NCBI GenBank assembly: GCA_033182465.1
Contig: CP137326.1
Location: forward strand, 1,178,001-1,242,000
Origin: Sanghuangporus weigelae
Lineage: Eukaryota; Basidiomycota; Agaricomycetes; Hymenochaetales; Hymenochaetaceae
DNA: 64,000 nucleotides
Reading direction: 5' to 3'
Under the pieces are notes generated by a model. That model had not been told where the DNA came from and ran no database searches. It was given only the letters and a program-made list of their open reading frames with translations. Made by a program: the position numbers and the translations under genes. This document shows positions 35,145-49,420 of this stretch, one piece after another; position 1 is the stretch's first letter, and each line of letters begins with the position of its first letter.

Positions 35145-35987
35145 ATGGACGCAGAATCATCTTCTCCGGCTTCATGCCGTATTGTCGTCGTCTCCTCATC
35201 TCTCGAGACTTCTCGGGAGATAGCACATCGTATGCAACTCGTATCAATTTTTTTAAGATGAGAACGAGTTGACGAATACTAGGCATCAAGGCACTTTCCG
35301 GCGATACGTCTGAATCTCCAAATTCCTCCGAAGTAATACATTGGACGATCAAAAACAAGTATTACACCGCTCCCGTGCACTTTCATCCTATTCATCTGGA
35401 GGGTTTGGAGTTTATCGAGTTGGATGATGTTCCTGCTATCATATATGCATGGAAGGAAAATGAGGTGCAACAATTTCTTAAGGTTATCGTTATCATAGAG
35501 TATTACTGACTCATAAATGTCAATTTTAGCCATACAGAACACATATGAAGCAAGTTGTTGAACAGACCTCCTCGTGCAGTCCCGAGGTCTCCCTCGCAAT
35601 CAGTATGGCATCGACCACCGATGAGGAGTTGGAAGACTTCTTCTTTGAACATGGTTTCGAATATGTTGAAGGCCATACGGAAATAGAAGCAGATCGGCTC
35701 GACCCCTCAGGTCCGCCATGTTACTTATCTCAATATGGGCTTGTGTTCATTCATAATAGCTACACCTGGAATACGCCGTGCTGTTGATGCATTGAGCACA
35801 ATAATGTGGCCAAGTATGGTCCGGACGGATCAAACGGCATCTATGCTTACGTCGCAATCGTCAAACTCTGTAGCAATGGAAGGAGAGGACGAGATTGATC
35901 TAGACTACAGGACACTCATGAATGACGTTGGCGATAACGGAAGATCAAATATTCAACACGAATTAGAAATGCTTGAGAAATGGCTTG

Positions 35988-36034
<47 letters not shown>

Positions 36035-36607
36035 AAGTACGAGAATCCCGATGATAAGAACGGCGGCTACACATCCTTGGACTCGCATGAACAAAGTTTC
36101 TCGAATGATCCTTGGACTACAACGACACCAGGTGTACCAACGAATGCTGAAGGGTTCGACGATGACTTTACAGAATTTATCTCTGCGCCGAGTACTTCTT
36201 CGCGGACGGAATCTAAACTGGACGATGACTCTGATTCGGACCTGCCTAGTCAGGCAGACATCCAGGCGGCGTCTGCGCGAATATTCGGGCCGACCACGAG
36301 TTCCCACTCTACAGGTTTGGAATGCATTCAAAATCTGACAGGATCGCACTTACCAATGCCTCATTCCGCCTTAGGGCCCGATTCTTCTCACAGCAAATCG
36401 GCGAGGAGCGAATCCGAATTAGACATGGACTCGCCTGCTTTTGACTTGACGCGTATACTAGGTTCGCTGGACACGATGAAAGATGAAATCTCGAGGATGC
36501 CTGACATGCGGGAACGACGACGGGCGGCTGCCAAGGCGGCATTAGGATTCGTGTATGGACTGGAGGAGACGAACAGCAAATTGGACGCTGCCGCGCGCCT
36601 GGCATAA
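35145..36607 (+). CDS. Alpha/gamma-adaptin-binding protein p34 homologue (AAGAB/Irc6-like)
   Basis: Four exons (35145-35229, 35283-35464, 35530-35710, 35760-36607) give 431 aa in phase. The N-terminal Rab-like pseudo-GTPase fold shows CRIVVVSSSLETSREIAHR (degenerate P-loop strand), IHWTIKNKYYTAPVHFHPI, IELDDVPAIIYAWKE and GIRRAVDALSTIMWPSMVR. A long disordered acidic linker follows, with 14 consecutive Asp (35990-36031) and an adaptin-type DDDFTEFISAP. The C-terminal helical dimerisation region reads ILGSLDTMKDEISRMPDMRERRRAAAKAALGF, matching the end of AAGAB. In animals this protein is an assembly chaperone for AP-1 and AP-2 clathrin adaptors. The same role here is inferred. It shares a promoter region with SFH1. 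Confidence 0.82.
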
Positions 36608-37265
36608 CCCGAATTAGTCTATGTATGAACTAGTTCAGTGTGTGCGGTCCGTGTAGGATAAGTGTATTGGGGCGTGGATAGGTGGCGTCTCTGGGAGTGA
36701 TACGAAGATATGAGGCGTGTTGTGTAGACCATGTATGTACGTATCTGTCATGTTCATGTAGACTGAAGGCAGCGGATAAAGAGAGCACTCCGGAGCTGTA
36801 TACTTCCGCTAGGTCATTCCTTTTCGGGAAATATGATGTCGATCAATGATCGAGCGATCGGTCCGCGAATGAATAGGCTGTCGACACCTAAGTAAAACTC
36901 AAAAATACAAATCGAAATGCTTGCTGTCAGAAGTAGAAATTGCGAGGACTGATTGAGGTGAAATGTGATGTAAAATGATGGAAGTGGTAATCTGTCAATG
37001 TCAATGTAACCAAAAGAGGCGAATGCCGAGTGCTTGACAGGCGTGTGGATGCTGTCAGTGTCCGTGTGCCCGCGCGTATCCCCCTAATCCAATCCATTAA
37101 GTTTTTTAATTTATTTCCCCATGAGTCCTATAGCCTTTAAGTATTTCTTTTCTTTTTCCATCTCCGACGCCTCTCGCTGTGTTCCCTCTCCGTCCTCCCG
37201 TCGGCCCTGCGCCGCGTCTCTCTCGCTCTACTCCACCTTCCCCGTCTGTCGCCTCGGGAGGGACC
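36608..37265. other. Intergenic region
   Basis: About 660 bases separating two plus-strand genes; no coding signal. A CT-rich leader occupies about 37140-37260, directly before the next start. Confidence 0.5.
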
Positions 37266-39568
37266 ATGCCGGTTCTCGCGCATGACGTCTACACAAATCA
37301 GACTGGTGAAGGACCCTATGTCATCTTTCCGACACATGCCCACCAGATCCTCAGCAATTGCACCCACATCTTCGGTCAGCACACCATTCTCCGCGTAGGT
37401 TATGCTCAAGGCTCACTTTCCGTTTGCAGGTGTTTCTGTACTTGCGTTCTGTTTCGCGCGGAGGACGGACAATGACAGGTTCACCTCCTGGTTATGGTGG
37501 TCCAACCTCACATGGGCGCGTCTCCTGATTATCCTCATATTCCTCGATTCGTGAGTCCCCGCTCGATGCATCGATTGTGAAGGACTGTTTCACTGACGCT
37601 AGCGCCCGCTCCCGGACCATGCTCTGTCGCGTCCAGCTGGATATTCCTTGCGTTCTGTTCGTTCCTACTTGCTAATTTATTTTATTTCAAATCCCTGATC
37701 GCAATGTGATCTATAGCTGGAATTCTCGTGAACGGTGTCGGACTTTCATACTCGACGCCAGTGTGTTCCTTGGGAATATTTGGCTGCATATTCTTCTATG
37801 CTACGAGCAAGGTACGTACGTACGTACGTGCCTTTTGTCAAATTCTTGCCGCGCGTATCCCGGTGCTTCTATTTTCTTTCCCGCGCTTGTCCTTTTCTCC
37901 GGCGTAATTAATAATACTCTGATTTGATTTATCCTTTTACAGGCTCTCACTTATCTCTTTCTGGTCGAGCGGTAAGATCACATTTATCAAATTAAATTAT
38001 CTCCGGGGTATTTGTCTAAACAAAGACAAATAAACAGCGTATGGGTCGTATGTTCAGCCGGAAAGTCCATCACTCGTCTGGAGTCCCGCATTTACAGAGG
38101 TTGCGCCTTGGTCGTGTTTGGCTATACTGCCATCATCACCGACTTGATCATCGGACGATACGCGCAAATACGGGATGATGGAGTCTGCATGATTGGTCTG
38201 CACAGCTTCGCGTATGTTGCTAATTTTCATCATATTAAACTCTCTTCCGGCCTGATTGCCTTTCTGACGGTTCCTTTTATGACTATAAGGACGATACCAC
38301 TACTCACTTATGACCTGTTTATCAACATTGTGAGTTGGCTTCGTGACTCGGCTGAGTGCACTGTGCACGCATACAGAGAATTAATCACCGCAAATGTGTT
38401 ATAGTTCCTCACATCAATGTTCCTTTGGTTCCTATACCGTGAACAATCAATAAGCGAGCGTCTGCGGCGCCTTGCACGTCGCACAGCCTTTGCAGCTGCG
38501 ATCGCACTGACCATCTCATGCGTCAACATCCTCATACTTGCCTTACTCAAAGGCAAACAGTTGGGATGGGTCTGCCTCAGTTCGTGTGCGGCGGACGTAA
38601 CCGTCAATGCCCTTGTGCTGTTCTGGGTCACTGGTGGAGCGTCAAGGGATCCTTATTGGCATGGCGCGTTTGAGATCAAAGACGGAGCCGTTTTTGTGGA
38701 TCCTCATGAATTACCACCGTTAAACTTCCCTGTCTCGTTTGATGCGGATCCGGAGATGGGTCCGAGGACAATGGAAACAGGCCCGGTCGCGCAACAGCAG
38801 ACCCAGATTCAAACTCAGAATCACGCCCATCAGTCGAGAAGCCTCAGTGCGCGTTTTGTTAGTCTTGGCGAATCAATGCGCGAGAAGGAATTTTGCGAGG
38901 GTTCGAGTAAGGATGGACTCTCCGAGCATGAGCGGCGACGCGGAACGGAGTTTAACTCGGACGACGATGATGATGACAAGAGGTCCGCGGTGATGGAGGA
39001 AATAGAATGGGACATTACGGATTCGGCTTCGTCTAACAAGACACATTATAGCCTAGAAGACAGAGATAGCGGCAAATGCTTAGAAGACGACGCTACGCTG
39101 CAGTCTTGGCGGCTTACACTCGACCTAGAACTACAGCGGCCTTCGCTACTTTCGCCTGATCGTCCGGAGCCAGACTCGCCAGCGACACATGAGACAGCGG
39201 GAAGTAGGACACGATTAACTTCAAGGAATCCATTGACGCAACAGCTGTCTGTGCAACCCGAGCCTGCGCAGAAACGGAGAAACGAGTTTAAGAAACAGCG
39301 ACGAAGACATTGGTCGGCCAGAGCACGAAGGGGTCCGAGTCAGTCGCGATCGCTACAGAGACCCGCATCTTCTCCAACAATTCCTCGACACCCTAACCAT
39401 CCTCCTCTTCACGAAGCTTCAGGTACGGACCCGTTATCTTTAACATCGGACCCTGCTCCTTATAGACCGAAGCATCAGTACGTGTTACGGAGTCACTCGG
39501 ACTCTCTTATGCGTATGCGCGTCTCGGATCTGTCGATGTTTCCCGGAAGACCGAGGCTTTCGCAATGA
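37266..39568 (+). CDS. Seven-helix membrane protein of unknown function with long acidic/basic cytoplasmic tail
   Basis: About nine exons; exon 1 37266-37374, exon 2 37430-37550, last exon about 38415-39568. The short N-terminus carries N-glycosylation sequons (NQT, NCT). Seven hydrophobic segments can be counted: around GVSVLAFCF, ARLLIILIFL, GIFGCIFFYATSKALTYLFL, GCALVVFGYTAIITDLII, TIPLLTYDLFIN, TAFAAAIALTISCVNILILALL and CAADVTVNALVLFWVTGG. A tail of more than 300 residues follows, with an acidic DDDDDDK run and many Arg/Ser. LVERVWVV after helix 3 recalls the charged end of helix 3 in receptors, but no known GPCR family signature is present. The layout suggests a plasma-membrane sensor or receptor; this is inference from topology only. 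Confidence 0.7.
37812..37830 (+). repeat. (GTAC)n microsatellite overlapping an intron donor
   Basis: A run of alternating GTAC/ACGT tetranucleotides starts exactly at the 5' splice site after the ATSK codons, giving four overlapping GTACGT donor-like words. Confidence 0.7.
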
Positions 39569-41599
39569 CGCTCCGTTCAACATGTCCTTTATCTTCTTCC
39601 CACCTTCACGTTGGGTGTTGGGGATTCTGCCGTCGATTGATCGATTAGCCACTTTATCACGTCTACGGATGTGAAGTTCTATTACTTTCTTTCTACTTCG
39701 TGCTTTCTTTGGAAAGCCGAGAGCTACAACAGATTAAAGGAATGTGGTCTTCGCAATGCCGCAGTTTCGTAATTCCAGAATTCCATTACCCCTAAAGTCA
39801 CATTTACCCACCCGATTTTGAACGATTCATCCGACGTTGTTACTACCGTCTGTGTACACTCAACGTTGCAGTTTCTTAGTTTCGATTCAAGGTCCCCGCT
39901 GCAATTTGATTCCAGAATTCCGAACCTCTTCCTGACCTTGCCCTTGCCCTGACTGCTCCACGAAGGCAAAACTCTGACAAAGATCTTCCTCGTTCGGAAG
40001 CTCCTTGTTTTTGCCGGAGTATCGCTTGCTGCACGCCCACCTCGAACTTTCCTTTCTACCTTCTCCCTTCTACCTTCCACCTTCCTCCGTAACGGTGTTT
40101 CTCTAATCCAATTTAATCATTACTCCTGGAGGCTTTGTTTCCACTCCTTCGGGATGGTCACACGACATGTCATTATCATCGTAATCGCCACATGCGGGAC
40201 ACTGCGGACGAGCATCAAGGTTCATAGTACCATAAGTCAACTTATGACCTCGTCCTCTCAGCCCGGTTCATGTCGGAAGTGACTGGAACGTCTGAAGCGA
40301 AGGAAATTGTCTTGATTTGTATGCTCGTCATGGCGTAAGTGGCGTTACTTTCTCGGTCCCTACAGGCAATCTGCTGCCCGTCCGTCGTCCGTCCGCGTCT
40401 ATTTATTCTCATTCCGCATTGCAACTACAAGCCACCTCCTATTCCCCACTCGGCGTCCCTTGCGACAGAGTATTCATCAGGTCAGTCACGAGTAAAGCTG
40501 CGGGGACCTGCGGAGAGCCGCAGAGCCGTTCATTGCTCATTAATCTCCCTGTCCATCATCGCTTCTTCCGTTTCGTTTTTCATAGCGGGTCTCGTCTATG
40601 GTTTTCCCTGTTATTTTGCCGCGTTCATGCTTGGTCCTCGGTCTCCGCATTGATACTTCCGTCATCCATCTATCAACTTCCTCTCTGGTATGCTTTAATT
40701 CCTTTTTCACTTTTCTTCTTGGCAATTGTCTTTCTCTTTTCGTTTGAATTTACTGCATGGTTGCAATATTGGCTTTATAGGAAGTGTAATTGTTGCTCAC
40801 ACGCATTCCAATTTATAGCCCCTGTGAGGGTAATAGAAAGATAGAATGATTTATAAACATGGAAACTGATTTCACTATAACTGCATTTGGCTTTCGTTTT
40901 GGTGATACATCCAGAGGTAAGTAAGTTGAGTTTTTACACCGCACACAACGTTTCGACAGACAAAGTATGACGCATGGCAAAAGCAGCGCAAAAATCGTGT
41001 ATTGTACAAGTACACAATTCACGACAAGTAAATCACTAATCTAAGAAAATCACTCTAAAGATACGAGAAAAAAACATACTACAGTAGTAATGGCCACGCA
41101 TAAACATATACGTAAATAGACATGTACACAATACTAATACGGAGCGATACATACATAACTGCGAAGAGAAATAATTTAGACTCTATAGGTGTGATGATGG
41201 TGACAACAGTAGTACCCTTGCTGCGTAGCATGAGATTAAACCATGTGTGCACGAAATAATGCGAGGCTGAGCAGTGGAGATTCGGGGGAAATAGATAACG
41301 GAGTGGGCTTGTGTGTCGTACGTACGAAGTATGATGCAGGGTGATACTGCGAATAAACGAAGCAAAGACGAGATAGGAGTCGAAAAATAAGTACGTCAAA
41401 AAGTCCAGATTCAATACACGAGAAAATCAGAGTAAAGGAAAACGGGACAGAGTAAACCGTTATTAGAACAAACGTACTATGCACCAAAGAACGATGATTC
41501 GCAAGCGCAAAGTCTGAGAGATTCCAGAAGAGAATATACGGAAAGGAAAGACACGGTGTCCAGCAACGCAACGATATCTCCAATAAATTCGGAAGCGAG
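39569..41599. other. Convergent intergenic region, probably 3' UTRs
   Basis: About 2 kb lie between two genes that point at each other. The longest frame (40317-40844, plus) is hydrophobic, without a family motif, and probably spurious. The AT-rich part at 40840-41590 next to the CreA-type gene may be its 3' UTR. Confidence 0.4.
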
Positions 41600-44311
<2,712 letters not shown>

Positions 44312-46946
44312 AGCAAGAGAGAAGCAGCGGAGAAGCTAGTGGCAGGTTGTTGGGCTGAGGGGCGGGTTGCACAGAAGGAATATGATGGACTGTGGTGAGT
44401 GGGATATAAGTAAGAGAAATGAGCCGACCGGATGCCGGGAGGGCGGGGATAAGTCTAGAGTCAGTCGTGACGATCTATGGAAACGAAATAGTACGAGAAC
44501 GCGAGATTAAATGAGAAGCGGATAGGATCGAGGGCTCGGAAGGAAACTGATCAAGTCTATGTAAGTGCGTGCGTAAATTCGTTCTGTTCTTCTATGGATG
44601 CAGTCTATGGGGTTTGTTCGTCAAAGCGCCATTCCAAAGAAGGGGTGCCTCGTCGATATGCTTCGCTGAATGCTCAGAATCGTCTGAGTCGCACTGGCTG
44701 TGGTGGAAGGAAGAGAAAGACGTAGAGGAACGACGGGCGACTGTGCGACGACGCGGCGTAACTCCGGAGTCACGGTTCTTGCGCTTATTTTTATCATTTT
44801 TTGCTTTTGTTCCTCCTTTTTTTCAATTTTTTTCTCTCTCGCATCGCATGATTACGAATCCTATCATTCAACCAAGCATATCGATCTCGCCTTTCATGCC
44901 GCGTGCGCCGGACCGTGGACCGCGTCTCGGGACAAGTCGGAACTGAATATTCCTATCGCACTTTTCCAGGGCCGAGGGTCTCCATCCGGATTTAGAAATA
45001 AAAGAAAACATGTCCTCCTGATAAAAAAGAACTTCGTCCTCCTCCGGCAGTGACACAGTCACTCCGAGGATTTCTCTGCAACATCATTCTCCCTAGCGCC
45101 CGATGCTATGCTTTTTCACCAAACACGGGCATGTCGTCCCCATGCTTCATATCCGACAATACCCCCTTGGCCACCACCATCTGATTGCCCTCTGTTCCAA
45201 GGCACGTTCGTCTTCTTCATCTCCGGATATCACTACTTCACAGTGTGGGGAACAGCGCTTAACTGTTATGTAACACCACCTGTTTCTGATCCATTGACAG
45301 TAATCGTGATCGTAGCTGTTGGCACGTCTTCCTCCTTCGTATATCACCACAATACAATAGAACTTCAAGAAGACTGCAGCTTGCGCGACTCTTGCGCATC
45401 GGTTTCGCCGATTGATCTGCCTCATCCTCCATCTGAAATAGCGGACAACGGGGCCAGCCCTAACCTCTCCAACAACACAGCATATTCAAATTACCGCACC
45501 CTCAATCTCACTCGTGTCTTCGTGAATATACTCAGCTCTGCACGTTCTTGACATGTCACCACTGCTTTGGCCGCAAGGCGAACTTGTTGCTACTTGAGCC
45601 ACTGGGAAAAAGGTTTGCTTCTCTCCAGACTCGCGTCCCCCTCAAGTCTCTCCACTTTCCCCACTTATCTCCGTCTCCGACTGGCCTTCTCCGACTGTCC
45701 TTTCTGCGTTCTTGGAGCTCTTTCCGTAACGTAAATATTGAGTCTAGACTCTCCTGAGCCCGGCCCGCTACTTCGTCTCAATCCTTGGATTGATGCCTGA
45801 GAACTTTGCGCTAGCATTGGTCCTTAAAGTATCCATGCTCTGGGCGCTGAGGAGCACTATCAAGATTCTCCGCGTTGATTGGCCACTTCGACTTTGAGGT
45901 CCACACCAAAGAACGAACTCAAGATTAACACTGTGCTTGGCTAGGGATGGTCTTATCTTGTCTTGCCTTTTGCCTGATCCTTCCGATGCCAATCTCTTGA
46001 AGGGTCACCGACGGGACTAATCCTGCCTAGCCCAAACGACTTCCTTCTCGCTTTCTACTATTCGCATGCTTCGATTTTTCGGTATTTATTTATGCCAAAA
46101 GGCCCTAAATATCCAAAAGTGCGTATTGTTCTACTTATCTTTTCCATCTGTTCTCATGTAGCAACACTGTTTCCGTCAACTCCGACTGCCGGTATCGACC
46201 AGGTACCCTCCATTACTGCTCTTCTCCACTCCACTGCTAGGGTTGAGCCATAATCTCCCGAGTTAGTTGCGCCACTTCCCTGGGGTGCTCTCCACTCGCA
46301 ATCTAGACGCATTCTAGCCCAGCGTCGCCAGCGACGTCATCTACTCGTATTCTGCTACCAGCTTCTGGACTGTTTGAAAACTCTGTCTGTTTCTTTCACA
46401 AGCTCGTGAATGTCTATCTTCAGAAGAAAGACAGGAGATAGTGGCTCCGAACTACGGCGCAAATGTAGATCAGCCCTGAAAGGGTCAGGTCTGGTACGTG
46501 TTGCGGAGGTTGTTATCCAGACTATCCTTATCACGACATACTTTTCTACGAGCTTCGTCCTTCTCGACCCGCACGCTTGCTTTCTTCATCTCTGCGTGAA
46601 GATCGTACAGCCGCCTCTTCTTGGCGCGAGAACGGTTTGAAGTAGGCGAGAAGCACTCGACGTCCCCGTTCGTTCAAAATGTACGAAACATGAGCATGCT
46701 TTCGTTACCCGGCGTTTCTGTTATCCGTGTTTCTGAGTGTGCGCCCCATTTACCCCCATCCGTCGCGTTTGATGTTCTGGCACCGTCGCATATTTGCATC
46801 GCCGGCCCGTGATCTTTCCAGATAATAAGCGGAGGATTTGCCGTCAATTGCAAAACGAGCGTCGTGCGACCGAAGATTGCATCGGGCTCAGGATATAAGG
46901 TATGTCGTCATGCCCTGCAAAATAAATTGTAACTGAATTAGATCTT
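44312..46946. other. Long gene-poor stretch
   Basis: About 2.6 kb upstream of the CreA-type gene. The frames at 44569-44946, 45108-45551 and 46410-46640 show no recognisable motif or splice partners. The proximal kilobase is likely promoter and leader of the repressor gene. I saw no tRNA, repeat ends or transposase fragments. Confidence 0.4.
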
Positions 46947-48060
46947 TCACAGATGGAATTTAACATGATTGGTCGGATTTAGCAACAGATGACGCGGATG
47001 ACGAATCCAGGTCCTTCGAATACCCTTTCCTTTTTTCAAACAAACATCAAACCATGCTTCATCCACAAGCCGAGATTGAGTTGTGCGTCTATATCTGTTT
47101 GTGCAGCTACTCACGAATTGACTTGAGACTATGGTATGGAAAGTTACTTTCGAGGGTTGCGATCTTTTGAATAGGCCCTTACTAACGGGACCAATTACAT
47201 CGGTGGGTACCATCATCTATTCTGCGCCGCCGTGGAAGGTTTTGAAACCGAAGACGAAGAGATGTCTGAGCAGAGCTTCATGTTGTGATGAGCTCTGGAT
47301 AGAAGCAGGCAGAAGCCCGCCTCGGTGCTCATGCGCTCCCGACTCTCGCATGTGCTCCTTCTACTCCATTGCATTGCCTGAACCTTGAGGACCAAGGAAC
47401 GTTGTCGTTCGCGAGATGCCGTGTTCCTCACTATTCCAGTACACCTCAACATGCTTCGATCACTGGCATATTGTATTCGTGTATTCGTGCAATTGAACTG
47501 CGTTTTGTTTCCCAGCATCACCCTTTCATCGGCGGCGGCAATTTGTCGGTCCTCGAGTATGTTCAAGAACCATTCAGAAGAACCAAAGTATACAGTTCAT
47601 GTCCCTGTAGATAGTCAACGACAATAGTAGGTTCTATGCTATTCTGCGTGATATAGTTCACGGAAATACCTCGCCCTAGTGGGTCGTTCTGTCCGAACTA
47701 CTCGGCACAGAGAATCCGCGAGATTGTCACAGTACCTTTGACCCCGTCAGCCGTAATCGACTTCCCTACTTATGGACGTTTACGTTGAAACGGAGAGGTG
47801 GTATAGCATTTGCCCTATCCGTCAACAAAAGATAGAAGCACTATCGTTGAATTGAGCAGAAGATTGGCAAAAGGACCGTAGAAACTCCGACTTCACTAGA
47901 TGCCATGAATCCGCGAAGGAGAGAACTTCTGCGGGACCTCCGGAGTGCAATCCAGTGATCGTCCTGCGCCAAGTGCCGAGTGTATGGCGAATGAGGTTCA
48001 TCAATACATAACTTTCATGTTCTTCCCCAGTCATCACAATTGACTTGCCCTACCTGGTGA
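46947..48060 (-). pseudogene. BRCT-like coding remnants (possible degraded or unmodelled multi-BRCT gene)
   Basis: Three minus-strand segments in different frames look like pieces of BRCT repeats. Near 48040-47830 there is SIVMTGEEHESYVLMNLI, then HLVKSEFLRSF. Near 47640-47500 there is TIVVDYLQGHELY and, in another frame, SSEWFLNILEDRQIAAADE. Near 47270-46970 there is VFGFKTFHGG, then KVTFHTIVSSQF and LVDEAWFDVCLKKGKR. The Trp in the last helix and the preceding hydrophobic strands fit the BRCT pattern. Stops and frame changes between segments could be introns, but I found no set of junctions joining them, so this is either a decayed gene or a poorly conserved one. No specific name is assigned. 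Confidence 0.3.
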
Positions 48061-48139
48061 AAATGGTAGCTGGATAATATTCAAACCCTATGCGGAGTTC
48101 ATTGAATGAAAATGAGAATGAAAAAGTGCGAAAACATCT

Positions 48140-48220
48140 GCATTAAGGGGGAATCGAACCCCCGGCGGGTCGAACTTAATCATTTGGCAACGACCCAGGT
48201 TACCACTACCCCATTAATGC
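48140..48220 (-). tRNA. tRNA-Gly (anticodon GCC) with an 11-nt intron
   Basis: The cloverleaf folds on the minus strand. Acceptor GCATTAA pairs with TTAATGC, the D-arm is GGGT(AGTGGTA)ACCT, and the anticodon stem is GGTCG/CGACC. The loop is TT-GCC-A, followed by an intron of 11 nt in the canonical place after position 37. The T-arm is GGGGG(TTCGATT)CCCCC, which contains the internal B-box GGTTCGATTCC. Length is 81 nt with intron. The anticodon is read as GCC because position 33 must be T. Confidence 0.88.
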
Positions 48221-48440
48221 TACATTCCTTCCTTTTCTTTTACAATCCTACACTAATTCACTATTACTCCAAACACCGATCTGAAATTCCACTTCCCTGC
48301 CTCCCGCCACAATTTACTTCAAATAATTTTACATAAAGTGAAGCCACATAGTTAAAGTACATGTGTGATGTTATTCAGCCCAGAAAACACTGTGGATAAA
48401 TTAAAGAGAGGGCAAAATCCACTACTTCCAAAATCCCTTA

Positions 48441-48893
48441 GGCCCTGATCGGTAAAAAAAATAACGGGTGGATAAGGGCGGATAACTGGATAACGAGTTA
48501 ACGACGTGGGATCCGGCATTTTCCCTCTTTATTTGTTCCTATTTGTTCAGATAGTGTAATCATCACTTCCGTAATGTTCCGGTACCAAAATGGCAGGGAT
48601 CTGCCTCAATCATACATTTGCAATAAATCACCCAGTTCGGATATGTAGACTTTGACTTGCATGCTGACAGAGTAAAGCTACTTTTATTATTACCAAGTAA
48701 TTCTAAGTCACCATCAGCTGTTGGGACATGTAACTTCTAAATGTGGCAAGTGTGTCGATCGCGTTTGTAATCCAGTGATCAGCAGATGCCGAGTGCTGCC
48801 GACTAAATTACCTCACAACAGGTAGCCTCCGAGTCGCACGATCTTCATCTTTGGATAAGCTATCCGCCGTTATTTTTTTTACCGATCAGGCCC
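48441..48893. mobile_element. Tourist/PIF-Harbinger-like MITE (453 bp)
   Basis: Terminal inverted repeats of 27 bp (48441-48467 and 48867-48893) match at 26 of 27 positions; they start GGCCCTGATCGG and GGGCCTGATCGG. The element is flanked by TTA on both sides (48438-48440 and 48894-48896). A 3-bp TTA target duplication with GGGCCT-type termini is the known signature of PIF/Harbinger elements and their non-autonomous Tourist derivatives. The interior has no coding frame, and GGATAA recurs near both ends (subterminal repeats). It sits 220 bp from the tRNA-Gly gene. Confidence 0.85.
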
Positions 48894-48896
48894 TTA

Positions 48897-49420
48897 GCGT
48901 AATCAATTTGTTACCCGGAACTCGCCGGCAATCTCAGTAGTCTTACATCTTCTGGCTTGGCTTTTCTTACTTCCCACTACTTTTCATAAACTTTTGTCAA
49001 GCGTCAGCCCCACATAAATACGAACTCTCGCCCGATTCCCCTCCTCAAACATGTAATAAATTCCCGAGATGCCATTTTATTTGCCTGTGTGTCTATGACT
49101 CTCAAAACGACGTGAATCAAATCAAAAGATAATTTTGAAAGCGTACTAAGGAGAATAGTTATTGAAATTTCCTCAATGTTTGAATTCTCACGGTCCCTCT
49201 ACTCCTCCAATTGTTATCAAAATCCATGATTATACCGAGTTTACATGTGTAAGTTTCCATGGAGTTTTTCAAGAGTAGGGGTGGAAGACCGGCGGATGTT
49301 TGGTGTTTGGGAGTAGTGGTTTTTACGTTCCTTTTTTTTGGAGAAGCTACCAGTTATTATCACGTGTGCGGACGCCGCTGAATTCTACTGAGCTCGAGCT
49401 GCTCACAGTAGTCGTCTCTA
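48897..49420. other. Intergenic region
   Basis: About 520 bases between the MITE and the WD40 gene with no recognised element; probably includes the promoter of the latter. Confidence 0.45.

Noticed and set aside
36000-36349. Poly-Met and poly-Ile frames at the GAT repeat
   Set aside because: Alternative-frame translations of the (GAT)n run inside the adaptin-binding protein.
40317-40844. 175-codon hydrophobic plus frame
   Set aside because: It lies in T-rich DNA between convergent genes; hydrophobicity is expected from T-rich codons, and there is no start context or homology signal.
45108-45551. 147-codon plus frame upstream of the CreA-type gene
   Set aside because: No family pattern, no splice partners, composition typical of noncoding DNA.
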